Part shown: positions 8,176 to 16,631 of the stretch, one piece after another
Position numbering within the stretch: position 1 is the stretch's first letter
Layout: each line of letters begins with the position of its first letter
DNA from: Alphaproteobacteria bacterium
GTDB taxonomy: Bacteria; Pseudomonadota; Alphaproteobacteria; Bin95
DNA: 44,484 nucleotides
Assembly (NCBI GenBank): GCA_026710105.1
Contig: JAPORR010000138.1
Span: forward strand, 333-44,816
Direction of reading: 5' to 3'
Program-made: the position numbers and the translations under genes
Notes under the pieces: model-generated
Told to the model about the DNA's origin: nothing
Database searches by the model: none
What the model saw: the letters and a program-made list of their open reading frames with translations, nothing else

Positions 8176-9095
8176 ACGACATGTTGTGCGTGGACCGGCC
8201 GCGGGGCGTTGCAGTCGCAACTCTGACGCCGATGACCGCAGGACTCGAGCCCGATGTCGACCGGTTCGTGGTGCATTGCCGCCGGATGCTCGACCGAGGC
8301 GCCGACCTGCTGGCGGTGCTCGGTACGACCGGTGAAGCGAATTCGCTCGGCGTCGACGAGAAATTGCGCCTCATGGACGCGCTCGGTGACTCGGATATCC
8401 CGGGCGAAACTCTGCTGCCCGGCACCGGAACCTGCTCGATCGCCGATACCGTGATCCTGACGCGGAAGGCGCTCGAGATTGGTGCTGCAGGCGTCGTGAT
8501 GCTGCCGCCTTTCTACTACAAAGGCGTGTCGGATGCAGGGTTGCACGCTGCTTACGAGGAGGTCATCCAGCGTGTCGGAGACGCCCGATTGCGTCTCTAT
8601 TTTTACAATTTCCCCTATAATTCCGGCGTGCCGATTTCGCATGGCCTAATCGAAGGGTTGCTCGCGGCCTATCCCGGCGCGATCGCCGGCATCAAGGACA
8701 GTTCCGGGGACCTCGACAATATGCTGGCGATGTGTCGGCGTTTCCCCGGTTTCGACGTGTTTGCCGGCTCGGAGCAGTTCCTGCTGCCGGTGCTGGAGGC
8801 GGGTGGTGCCGGCTGTATCTCTGCTACGGCGAATGTCACGATCAGCCTCTGCGCCGAAGTGCTGGCAGCGGCGAGGACGGGCGAAGACGCCAGCACCCTT
8901 CAGGAGCAACTTTCCGCCTGGCGCCTTGCCATCCAATCACAGCCCCTCATCCCGGCACTCAAGGCGATCCTGGCCCGCGATGATGGCGATGAGGAGTGGC
9001 TGGCACTCCGGCCGCCGCTGACGGTTCTGGATGCCGCATCCGGGACGGCGCTGGACGAAGCGCTCGGCGCGGCCGGTTTTGGCAGGGCGGTTTGA
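8172..9095 (+). CDS. DapA/NAL-family class I aldolase
   Basis: A 307-residue TIM-barrel enzyme of the dihydrodipicolinate synthase/N-acetylneuraminate lyase superfamily. It has the GTTGE substrate-carboxylate motif (51-55), the Tyr145 of YFYNFP and the Schiff-base lysine K175 in GIKDSSGD. True lysine-pathway DapA is less likely: the gene is coupled to a PHA depolymerase rather than to dap genes, and the sequence diverges outside the motifs. An aldolase or dehydratase for a keto acid is the safer call. It starts at ATG 8172, overlapping the phaZ stop. Confidence 0.85.
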   Translation: MNDMLCVDRPRGVAVATLTPMTAGLEPDVDRFVVHCRRMLDRGADLLAVLGTTGEANSLGVDEKLRLMDALGDSDIPGETLLPGTGTCSIADTVILTRKALEIGAAGVVMLPPFYYKGVSDAGLHAAYEEVIQRVGDARLRLYFYNFPYNSGVPISHGLIEGLLAAYPGAIAGIKDSSGDLDNMLAMCRRFPGFDVFAGSEQFLLPVLEAGGAGCISATANVTISLCAEVLAAARTGEDASTLQEQLSAWRLAIQSQPLIPALKAILARDDGDEEWLALRPPLTVLDAASGTALDEALGAAGFGRAV

Positions 9096-9170
9096 GAGGA
9101 CGCATCGAAGCCGTCATTGGCTTGCCGGGCTGCGACAATTCGTGCTATTAGGACACGGCTTCCGGCGGAG

Positions 9171-10127
9171 ATGCGCGTGCTCCTCAAAGGCCTTCTGCTT
9201 TGTCTCGTCGCTATCTTGGCGGCGGCGCTACCAGGGCCGGTGCAGTCCGACGATACTTATCCGAACCGCACAGTGGAATGGGTGGTTCCCTTCGGGCCGG
9301 GCGGCGGGTCTGACCGTTGGGCGCGGATTATGTCCTCGGCGGCGATTGATGCGTTCGGCCAGGCATGGCATGTGCGCAACCGGGGCGGCGAAGAGGGCCG
9401 GCTCGGTTGGCGTTACATGCTGGGTCGCCCGGCCGACGGCTACACCATCCTGCAAGGTAGTATGACGCCCAGTGTCGCGGCGCTCAGGGATCCGGACATG
9501 GGCTTCCGTCCGGACGATGTGAAAATCGCGGCGTTCATCTCGTCGATCAAGACACATCTGGTCGCCTTGTCAGGCTCTGGTTTTGATGACTGGGACGAGT
9601 TTGCGGCCCGTTCGCCTTCGGGAGCCCCGGCACGAATCGGGGGCACACCCGCGATGCTGCTTGCTGCTGCGACCGGTCTCGACCGGCTGGGCGTCTCCGC
9701 CTCCCTGCACAGCTATTCCGGCACGGGCGAAGCCGTGTTAGCCCTGCTTGCTGGCGAGATCGATCTGGCAGCCGTCAGCACTTCGACCGTTTTCTCGCTG
9801 GCCGGGCGGGCGTCTCCCGTCATCAATCTCGGTGCGCGCGACAACACGCCGGCGATCAAGGAGAGGATTGGCGATGTACCGTGGATCGGCGCGCTCGGGG
9901 CGGTGGGCATCGGAGTACCGCGCTGGGTGGGCGTTCACCCGGATACACCGGATGAAGTCGTGGAACGCATCTCCGGTGGTGTAGGCCGGATTCTGGCCGA
10001 CAAGTCCGTCGTCAAGCTGATGGCCCGGCTTGGCGAGGAAATCCACTATCTGCCCCGCGATGTTGCCGCCGCCACCTATGAAGAACTGCTGGAACGCATG
10101 AACGAACTTTTGGACCGGATGCCGTAG
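9171..10127 (+). CDS. orphan TctC/Bug-type periplasmic solute-binding protein
   Basis: A 318-residue binding protein of the tripartite tricarboxylate transporter family, which captures carboxylic acids in the periplasm. The signal peptide is MRVLLKGLLLCLVAILAAAL. The family hallmark YPNRTVEWVVPFGPGGGSD, then LGRPADGYTIL, and the C-terminal YEELLERMNELL are present. Start ATG 9171 places the signal peptide at the N-terminus; an earlier start at 9117 adds 18 unrelated residues. The membrane subunits TctA and TctB are absent nearby, so it is an orphan receptor, a common situation for Bug proteins. The adjacent aldolase may hint at a carboxylate substrate. Confidence 0.88.
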   Translation: MRVLLKGLLLCLVAILAAALPGPVQSDDTYPNRTVEWVVPFGPGGGSDRWARIMSSAAIDAFGQAWHVRNRGGEEGRLGWRYMLGRPADGYTILQGSMTPSVAALRDPDMGFRPDDVKIAAFISSIKTHLVALSGSGFDDWDEFAARSPSGAPARIGGTPAMLLAAATGLDRLGVSASLHSYSGTGEAVLALLAGEIDLAAVSTSTVFSLAGRASPVINLGARDNTPAIKERIGDVPWIGALGAVGIGVPRWVGVHPDTPDEVVERISGGVGRILADKSVVKLMARLGEEIHYLPRDVAAATYEELLERMNELLDRMP

Positions 10128-10179
10128 CCCATGTCTACTCCTATGGCGGTAGCGGCGGTTTTCCGGTAGCATAAGCAGT

Positions 10180-10614
10180 ATGAAAGAACCGGTTGAAGTA
10201 CCCCTCGCAGCCGATCTCGACGAGTTGAGCCGTCTGGCGGAGGTTGTGGAGGATTTCGGTGAGGCGAACGACGTGCCGCCCGGCGCGGTGTTCAAGCTTA
10301 ACCTTTGTTTCGACGAATTGATTACCAATGCAATTTCTTACGGTTTCGACACACTCGAGGATGCATCCCTTTCTGTGGCGCTGGCGGTCAGGGATAGTTC
10401 CGTTGTTGCGATAATCCGGGATAATGGCCGGCCTTTCGATCCGTTTGCCGAAACGCCTGAGGCCGATACGACCCTACAAATCGAGGATAGGCCCGTTGGT
10501 GGGCTGGGCGTCCTGCTCGTGCGCGAGTCGATGGATGATTTTTCCTATGAGCGGCAGGACGAAATCAATGTCGTCACGCTACGCTTGAAGCTGAATCGGG
10601 CCGAGACTCCGTGA
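10180..10614 (+). CDS. RsbW-like anti-sigma factor / HATPase
   Basis: A 144-residue GHKL ATPase domain standing alone. The N-box is LNLCFDELITNAISYGF (E46, N50), the G1 box IIRDNGRPFDP (D81, G83) and the G2 box GGLGVLLVRESMD (107-119). This is the layout of RsbW/SpoIIAB serine kinases that bind sigma factors or phosphorylate STAS antagonists. No STAS protein, PP2C phosphatase or sigma factor gene is adjacent, so the partner is unknown. There is no strong ribosome binding site; ATG 10180 fits the family N-terminus. Confidence 0.85.
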   Translation: MKEPVEVPLAADLDELSRLAEVVEDFGEANDVPPGAVFKLNLCFDELITNAISYGFDTLEDASLSVALAVRDSSVVAIIRDNGRPFDPFAETPEADTTLQIEDRPVGGLGVLLVRESMDDFSYERQDEINVVTLRLKLNRAETP

Positions 10615-10659
10615 CAAGCGAGGCATGCCGCTCGTTCTTCGACGAGTTGGCCGGTCGTG

Positions 10660-10958
10660 CCCCGGGACGCGGGCAGCTTGCCGGACGGTGAATTCTGGTT
10701 GTCGGTGGCGGACAGTGCGAGATTGAGGACCTAGACCCGCCGGTTGGCAATGGCCGCAGCTCTGCTCCACGCGCGCGAGGGCGCGCATGTTGCCGGCGCC
10801 CCGCGAGGAATGTGGAACCGCTACCCCTTCGGCCGCCACGGCACGGGTTGGGAGACTGCCTATGCGCCCCTGTTCCTCATGTCGCGCGAAAGCGCCTCAC
10901 GGCCCAGACCCTGGCCGTGGATGGCGGTCTGATCGACCTTTGGAGGCGCCCTGGTTGA
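10660..10958 (+). pseudogene. short-chain dehydrogenase (SDR) remnant
   Basis: Pieces of one SDR gene are readable across two frames. An N-terminal cofactor segment reads QLAGR-stop(10689)-ILVVGGGQ, then VGNGR. After a frameshift the reading continues as AAALLHAREGAHVAG. It then jumps, with the central catalytic region missing, to RYPFGRHGTGWETAYAPLFL. A second frameshift leads to LTAQTLAVDGGLIDLW and a stop at 10956. The GGGQ...VGNGR and AVDGG motifs are diagnostic. A nonsense codon, two frameshifts and the loss of the Ser-Tyr-Lys core mean it is dead. It fills the gap before serS. Confidence 0.8.
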
Positions 10959-11033
10959 CGGTTGGTAGCGCTGGAGCGCGGGCCCGACCGGTTCTATAAG
11001 GCGCGCAAAGGCCGAGGCGCGGAAGGCAGAAGG

Positions 11034-12302
11034 ATGCTGGACCTCAGATGGATCAGGGAGAGCCCGGAAGCACTCGACCGCGCCCTGGTGCGTCGGGGCG
11101 AGGCACCCGCCGCGGCTCAGTTGGGTGCGCTTGATGCCGAGCGGCGCGCCTGTCAAACTCGCTTCCAGGAATGTCGCCAGCACCGCAATGCGCTCTCGCG
11201 TGAGATCGGAAAGGCCAAGGCGACTGGCGGGTCGGCCGATGATCTGATCGCGGAAGTCTCGCGTCTCAAGGATGAAGAGCGTGCCGCCGAGGAAGCCGAA
11301 CGCAAGGCGGCGGCGGCGCTGGATGCGCTTCTTGAGGGCCTGCCGAATCCGCCAGACGAGGATGTGCCGGACGGCGCAGGCGAGGCGGATAATGTGGAGC
11401 TCGGCCAGACTGGCACCCCACCGAGATTCGGCTTTGCGCCGAAGGACCATGTCGAGTTGGGCGAGGCGCTCGGCCTGATGGATTTTGAACGCGCGGCGAT
11501 CCTGTCCGGGGCCCGGTTCGTGGTTCTGCGTGGGGCTTTGGCGCGTCTTGAGCGGGCGCTGGCGCAATTCATGCTAGACACGCATACAGAGGAATTCGGC
11601 TATGAAGAGGTGTCGCCGCCGACACTGGTGCGCGGCCGAGCGCTGTTCGGCACCGGCCAACTGCCAAAATTCGAACAGGACCTGTTTGGGACGAATACCG
11701 GCCATTGGCTGATCCCGACAGCGGAAGTACCACTTACCAATCTTGCGGCAGGCCGCATTCTGGCGGAGGAGGAATTGCCGTTGCGCTTCACCGCCTTCAC
11801 CCCGTGCTATCGTTCTGAAGCCGGTTCAGCCGGGCGTGATACGCGCGGCATGATCCGCCAGCATCAATTCCAGAAGGTCGAGCTGGTTTCTGTGACCCAT
11901 CCTGAGGCGTCGACTGAAGAGCATGAGCGGATGACGCAGGCGGCGGAAACGATTCTCCAACGCCTGGAGCTTCCCTATCGCCGTATGCTGCTGTGCACGG
12001 GCGATCTAGGTGCGGTCGCGCGTAAGACCTATGACCTTGAAGTGTGGTTGCCGGGTCAGGACGCTTATCGCGAAATATCGAGCTGCTCCAATTGCGGCGA
12101 CTATCAGGCGCGGCGGATGAATGCACGCTTCCGGCCATCAGGAAGCAAGGCAACGTATTTCGTGCATACGCTGAACGGCTCCGGCCTTGCCGTCGGGCGC
12201 ACCCTGGTCGCATTGCTGGAGAACGGTCAGCAGTCGGACGGATCGATTGCGTTGCCGTCGGCGATCCGGCCCTATATGGGAGGATGCCAGCGCCTTGAAT
12301 AG
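11034..12302 (+). CDS. serS: seryl-tRNA synthetase
   Basis: Charges tRNA-Ser (and tRNA-Sec where present) with serine. It has 422 residues, the normal length. The N-terminal coiled-coil arm spans about residues 30-105. Class II motif 2 is in [18 protein letters not shown], and motif 3 is near the C-terminus ([20 protein letters not shown]). Start ATG 11034 ([15 protein letters not shown]) matches the family and follows GGAAGGCAGAAGG. The gene is followed closely by pcm and the LysM/M23 lipoprotein, a common alphaproteobacterial order. Confidence 0.97.
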   Translation: MLDLRWIRESPEALDRALVRRGEAPAAAQLGALDAERRACQTRFQECRQHRNALSREIGKAKATGGSADDLIAEVSRLKDEERAAEEAERKAAAALDALLEGLPNPPDEDVPDGAGEADNVELGQTGTPPRFGFAPKDHVELGEALGLMDFERAAILSGARFVVLRGALARLERALAQFMLDTHTEEFGYEEVSPPTLVRGRALFGTGQLPKFEQDLFGTNTGHWLIPTAEVPLTNLAAGRILAEEELPLRFTAFTPCYRSEAGSAGRDTRGMIRQHQFQKVELVSVTHPEASTEEHERMTQAAETILQRLELPYRRMLLCTGDLGAVARKTYDLEVWLPGQDAYREISSCSNCGDYQARRMNARFRPSGSKATYFVHTLNGSGLAVGRTLVALLENGQQSDGSIALPSAIRPYMGGCQRLE

Positions 12303-12339
12303 GAAACGCCGAGGCGCCGCGCCGCGAGGGGGAGTGGAG

Positions 12340-13005
12340 GTGCCCCCGACTCCGGGCGCCACGCGCGCGCGGTTATTGATGATGCTACGTCGGTCAGGCG
12401 TTATCGACGAGAAGGTGCTCGCCGCAGTCGAACGCACGCCGCGCGACGCCTTCGTGCCGGCGGTATTTCGGGATCGGGCCTATGAGGACACGGCCCTGCC
12501 GATCGGCAGCGGGCAGACCATCAGCCGTCCGAGCGTCGTCGCTTTCATGACCGCTATGCTGGCGCCGGGACTGCGTATGCGGGTGCTGGAGATCGGCACC
12601 GGGTCCGGCTATCAGGCAGCTGTTCTGACCTGGCTTTGCCGGCGAGTGTACACGATCGAACGACACCGGCCGCTGCTTTCGGAGGCCGAGGCCCGGTTCC
12701 AGCGGCTGAGGCTCACCAATATCACGACGCGTTGCGGCGACGGTGTGCGCGGCTGGCCCCGAGCGGGTCTGTTCGACCGCATCCTGGTCACGGCGGCAGC
12801 GGATGATGTATCGAGTGTGCTTGTTGACCAGCTTGCCGAGGGTGGCCGGATGCTGGTTCCTATCCGCGAACATGACGGCGTGCAGCGGCTGGTCTGCCTG
12901 ACCCGGACGGATAGCGGTGTCGAGGTAGAGACGTTGCGTGAGACCTCGTTTGTGCCGCTAGTCGGTGCCTATGACGAACCGGATCCGCAGGAGGTGGCGC
13001 CGTGA
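12340..13005 (+). CDS. pcm: protein-L-isoaspartate O-methyltransferase
   Basis: Repairs damaged isoaspartyl residues by methylation with SAM. It has 221 residues if started at GTG 12340, where GAGGGGGA lies 7 nt upstream; GTG 12334 is too close to that site and TTG 12295 would overlap the serS stop. The family signature PIGSGQTISRPSVVAFM and the SAM motif VLEIGTGSGYQAAVL (around residues 82-96) are clear. The stop overlaps the next gene, so pcm and the lipoprotein are coupled. Confidence 0.93.
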   Translation: MPPTPGATRARLLMMLRRSGVIDEKVLAAVERTPRDAFVPAVFRDRAYEDTALPIGSGQTISRPSVVAFMTAMLAPGLRMRVLEIGTGSGYQAAVLTWLCRRVYTIERHRPLLSEAEARFQRLRLTNITTRCGDGVRGWPRAGLFDRILVTAAADDVSSVLVDQLAEGGRMLVPIREHDGVQRLVCLTRTDSGVEVETLRETSFVPLVGAYDEPDPQEVAP

Positions 13006-14120
13006 TGCGGGCATGTGTCCTGCTTGCCACACTGCTGCTTTCTGCCTGCGGCTGGGTCGAAGTGGCAGACCTCGCCGGCGGGACGAGGGAGCGGCTAACA
13101 GCTTCCGCTCCGCTGCAGGCCGTGCCGGCGGACAGACGGGTTCGGGTGCGGAAGGGTGACAGCGTCTATCTGATCTCGAGGCGTTACGGCATTCCGATGC
13201 GCGACATCATCGAGAGCAACGGGTTGAGAGCGCCTTATCATTTGCGGGAAGGGCAGAAGCTCATCCTGCCCGCGACGCGTCAGCATGTCGTGAAAGCCGG
13301 CGATACGCTCTCGTCGATTGCCTACAACTACGGCGTGCCGATGGCGGCACTGGTGCGTGCCAACGGCCTGAAGGTACCCTACACGATCTACAGTGGAACG
13401 ACACTTCGCATTACTGGTCGGACGGAACCGCCGCCGCCGGAGGTTGCGGACGCACGGCCCGGTGGGAAACCCACCGCCGGCACGCCACCGATTCCAAGTC
13501 CTGCGCCTGTGGCGCGGGCGGAAGCGCCACGTCCGCGCGGTTCGGGCGCTGTGCCAGTGCCCCGGCGTGCGCCGGCTCCAGCGCTGCGCAAGACAGCGAA
13601 GGCAACCTCTTCGCCCGGTCAGGCGCCGGCAAGGAAGTCCACACCAGCCCTGACGCCGACAGAGAAGCCTGCGCCGCGTACCGTCGCTAAGCCGCCCACC
13701 GCGCCGGTCCAGACAGCCTTGAAGCCGTTGCCGGCGCGCGCCGGACGGTTCTTGCGCCCCGTAGAGGGCCGGGTTGTCTCGGGTTTCGGGCCGCAGACGG
13801 ACGGCCTGCACAATGACGGAATCAACATAGCCGCACCGCGCGGTGCGGCCGTCCACTCGGCAGAGGCGGGGCGGGTTGCCTATGCCGGTAATGAGCTTCC
13901 GGGCTATGGCAACCTGCTGCTCATCAGGCACAGGGGCGGTTGGGTCTCTGCATATGCCCATAATGAGCGCCTGCTGGTCACGCGGGGCGACGAGATCCAA
14001 CGTGGTCAGAGGATTGCGCTGGTCGGCAGCAGCGGCCGGGTGACGACCCCGCAACTCCACTTCGAATTAAGGCGGCAGGGGCGAGCCGTCGATCCCGCTC
14101 CGCATCTGGGCGGTGGCTGA
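13002..14120 (+). CDS. NlpD-like LysM/M23 lipoprotein (degenerate peptidase)
   Basis: A 372-residue envelope lipoprotein. The lipobox LLLSAC puts the lipidated cysteine at residue 16. Two LysM domains follow (about 45-88 and 90-133), then a Pro/Ala-rich linker (about 140-245) and a C-terminal M23 domain (about 248-365). The metal site is broken: the usual HxGxD reads NDGIN, and the HxH reads QLH in TPQLHFELRR. So it probably activates an amidase, as NlpD and EnvC do, instead of cutting peptidoglycan. GTG 13002 sits 7 nt after AGGAGG and is chosen over ATG 13005. It overlaps the pcm stop. Confidence 0.92.
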   Translation: MMRACVLLATLLLSACGWVEVADLAGGTRERLTASAPLQAVPADRRVRVRKGDSVYLISRRYGIPMRDIIESNGLRAPYHLREGQKLILPATRQHVVKAGDTLSSIAYNYGVPMAALVRANGLKVPYTIYSGTTLRITGRTEPPPPEVADARPGGKPTAGTPPIPSPAPVARAEAPRPRGSGAVPVPRRAPAPALRKTAKATSSPGQAPARKSTPALTPTEKPAPRTVAKPPTAPVQTALKPLPARAGRFLRPVEGRVVSGFGPQTDGLHNDGINIAAPRGAAVHSAEAGRVAYAGNELPGYGNLLLIRHRGGWVSAYAHNERLLVTRGDEIQRGQRIALVGSSGRVTTPQLHFELRRQGRAVDPAPHLGGG

Positions 14121-14121
14121 G

Positions 14122-14139
14122 TGAAGGCGGCCCGCTTCA
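14122..14139. terminator. possible hairpin between convergent genes
   Basis: TGAAG (14122-14126) pairs with CTTCA (14135-14139), with a GC-rich centre. It sits in the 16-bp gap between the lipoprotein stop and the serine hydrolase stop. It could end both transcripts, but the stem is short and lacks a T-run. Confidence 0.3.
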
Positions 14140-15318
14140 GGCAGCGGCCAGAAAATCACGGACAGCGAGTGCGTCTTCGAGCCCGCGCGATATGAGCTCG
14201 GGCTCGATCGGCAGGGGACGGGAGCACAGACGGACCATCACCACTTCTGCATAGCGGTCCACATAGAGGTTCTGACCGTGGATGCCGATGCCGAAGATCA
14301 GCGGATTTTTATCGCGCAGCACGTAGCATTGCGAGCGATAGTGCATCCGTCTGCCCGGAAAGAACGAGGAGAATTCGCCCGCTTCCCAGGCCTCTGGGTC
14401 GCCATTGCTCTCGATGTCGTCGATCCAGCGCTCCGGCAGCACCTGTCGCCCGTCTCGGCGACCGTTCTCGACGATCAACTGGCCGATGCGGGCAAGATCA
14501 CGGGCGGTAACGCACATGCCACCAGCTGCGCGCGGCGCGCCCAGACGATCCACGGTGATATAGGCCGGCCACCCGGCCCCGGCCGGGGCCCAGAGCAAGC
14601 GCCCCATCAGGTCCGCATAGCGCTCACCCGCCGCCCGCTCGATGACCCAGGCGAGAAGGTCGGTATTCGGCGAGACATAGTGGAAGCGTTGCCCGTGCGA
14701 TCCATCCGCTCCGGCAAGCTGCGCGAGGAAGGAGCGCAGGTCCGAAGGCGGTTCGCCCGGTTCCAGCGGGTTCCACCCTGTGGCACGGCGATAGTCTACG
14801 ATCGGTCCGTCGCCAGCCATATAGTCCTCGTCGAAAAGGATACCGGCACGCATGTCGAGCAATTGGCGGACTGTTGCCCTACGATAGGCAGTATTGCTGA
14901 CCTCGGGCACATGCTCGGTGACCGGCGCCCCGGTATCGAGGCATCCTGACTCCGCCAGAATACCGGCCAGCAACCCCAGCATCGACTTCGATACCGACAT
15001 CAGGATATGCGGTGTTCCGGCGGCCATACCGTCCGCATAGCGCTCGGCCACGATGCGGCCGCGATGTAAAACCAGCAAGGCGTTGCAGGGTTCCGCTATC
15101 CTGTCGAGGCTCGGCAGGGCCGTCGGCGCTTCGGGCAGGGGACGTACCGAACGGGGATCGTTCTTGATCTCCGCCGAGGGAATCAGTTCCCGTACATGGC
15201 TAAAGCCCCAGTGGCTGAAGGGCGCGGTGCGCCAGTTTGCGAGCGTGACTTGTCCCTCTGGTGGAGGCGGGAAGGCGTGCATCATGCTGTTTGCCCCCTC
15301 AAGGCTGGCCGCGGTCAT
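14137..15318 (-). CDS. serine hydrolase, class C beta-lactamase / NylB-like family
   Basis: A 393-residue serine hydrolase of the beta-lactamase-fold family. The SxxK motif is S108-V-S-K111 (HILMSVSKS) and the tyrosine motif is Y214 in FHYVSPNTD. Spacing and context match 6-aminohexanoate-dimer hydrolase NylB (S112, K115, Y215). There is no signal peptide, so it acts in the cytoplasm. The natural substrate is unknown; amide or ester cleavage is expected. ATG 15318 overlaps the kinase stop (ATGA), tying the enzyme to the two-component system. Confidence 0.88.
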   Translation of the reverse strand: MTAASLEGANSMMHAFPPPPEGQVTLANWRTAPFSHWGFSHVRELIPSAEIKNDPRSVRPLPEAPTALPSLDRIAEPCNALLVLHRGRIVAERYADGMAAGTPHILMSVSKSMLGLLAGILAESGCLDTGAPVTEHVPEVSNTAYRRATVRQLLDMRAGILFDEDYMAGDGPIVDYRRATGWNPLEPGEPPSDLRSFLAQLAGADGSHGQRFHYVSPNTDLLAWVIERAAGERYADLMGRLLWAPAGAGWPAYITVDRLGAPRAAGGMCVTARDLARIGQLIVENGRRDGRQVLPERWIDDIESNGDPEAWEAGEFSSFFPGRRMHYRSQCYVLRDKNPLIFGIGIHGQNLYVDRYAEVVMVRLCSRPLPIEPELISRGLEDALAVRDFLAAA

Positions 15319-16631
15319 AACGGAAGACGCACGCGGACGCCAAGACCGCCTTCAGGCGAATTGCCGAGAAGGATGTCGCCACCGTGGCTCTGGATTACAT
15401 CGCGCGCGATGGAAAGGCCGAGGCCGACACCGCCTGGTTTGCCCGGCTGTGTCCGGTCCCGGCGGTAGAAGGGACGGAACACCTTTTCCCGGTCTGCCGT
15501 TGGAACGCCTGGGCCATCGTCGTCAATCCCGATCTCGAACCACTCACCTCGTTGGCGGCAGGCGATCCACACCTGGTTGCCGTAGCGCATGGCATTATCG
15601 ATGAGATTGACGAGGCAACGCCTGATGGCGGTGGCCTGCACCGGGATTTTCGGTGCACTTGCAATGCGCAGATCGATGGAGCCGCCGGCCCGCCGCGCGC
15701 CAGTCACGACATCTTCGATCAACTCTCCAAGGTCTGTTTCCACAGCTGGTTCGCCCCCTTCCCCGCGGGCGAATGCCAGATAGCCCTCCAGCATCGCCTC
15801 CATTTCAGCGATATCGGCCTGCAATCCACGCGCGTCGTCGTCTTCCGGCAGAAGCGCCAGCGCTACTCTCATGCGTGCGAGCGGCGTGCGCAGGTCGTGG
15901 GAGACGCCGGCCAGCATCTCCGTGCGCTGGGCGATCTGGCGCTGAATGCGGTCGCGCATACGGCGGAACGCGACGGTTGCGCGGCGCACCTCCGCCGCCC
16001 CCCCAGGCTTCGGGTCTCCCGCCTCGCGCCCCTTTCCATAGGCGTCGGCTGCCTCCGCGAGCCGCCTGATCGGGCGGATCTGGTTGCGCATGAACAGTCC
16101 GGCGACGGCGAATAGGATCATCGAAGTTCCGACCATCCAGAGCGCCCAGAAGGTCGTGGTCGAACTGAACAAACGCCTTCGTGGGGCGATGACATTCAAC
16201 ACGCTATCTCTGAGTTGCACCCTGATAAGAATCTCGTCCTCATAAGCCTTAGTGTCGAACTGGAACGGCCGGCGCACGCGATTGGCCAGCTCCCGCGCCA
16301 ACAATTTGTCCAGACCGCCTGTCGGTTCCGGCTGCGGGCGGTTCGGAAGGATGGCACCGGGCGCGATGGTTGCACGAAGATCGGTGCGGTCGGCGAGCAG
16401 CACCAGAAGGACCCCCTGTGCCTCAGCACCGGGGAACCGGTCCATCGCGTCGATAACTAGACCGATTTCGCCCGCTACGCCCGCCGCCAAGCGTTTCATA
16501 ATGATATACCAGTGCCGCTCGTAGAAGATCCATGTAGAGACGACCTGCAACAATATCAGTGGCATCACGATGATGAGCAGGGAGCGCGTAAATAAGGTGC
16601 GCGGCAGGAAGCGGGCGAGGTGTGCAGTCAT
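15315..16631 (-). CDS. EnvZ-like sensor histidine kinase
   Basis: A 438-residue membrane sensor. TM1 is about residues 16-37 and TM2 about 161-181, enclosing a periplasmic sensor domain of about 120 residues, followed by a HAMP domain. The H-box MLAGVSHDLRTPLARM carries the phospho-acceptor His245. The N-box is CLVNLIDNAMRYG, G1 is IDDDGPGVP and G2 is GGVGLGLSIARDVI. ATG 16631 overlaps the regulator stop by one base (TGATG) and gives the usual family start MTAHLARFLPRTLFTRSLLI. It signals to the OmpR-type regulator encoded just upstream. Confidence 0.95.
   Translation of the reverse strand: MTAHLARFLPRTLFTRSLLIIVMPLILLQVVSTWIFYERHWYIIMKRLAAGVAGEIGLVIDAMDRFPGAEAQGVLLVLLADRTDLRATIAPGAILPNRPQPEPTGGLDKLLARELANRVRRPFQFDTKAYEDEILIRVQLRDSVLNVIAPRRRLFSSTTTFWALWMVGTSMILFAVAGLFMRNQIRPIRRLAEAADAYGKGREAGDPKPGGAAEVRRATVAFRRMRDRIQRQIAQRTEMLAGVSHDLRTPLARMRVALALLPEDDDARGLQADIAEMEAMLEGYLAFARGEGGEPAVETDLGELIEDVVTGARRAGGSIDLRIASAPKIPVQATAIRRCLVNLIDNAMRYGNQVWIACRQRGEWFEIGIDDDGPGVPTADREKVFRPFYRRDRTQPGKPGGVGLGLSIARDVIQSHGGDILLGNSPEGGLGVRVRLPL

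Noticed and set aside
10689-10691. In-frame TGA in the SDR remnant as a second selenocysteine codon
   Set aside because: The position is not a cysteine in the family, and the same gene has frameshifts and an internal deletion, so it is a plain nonsense codon.
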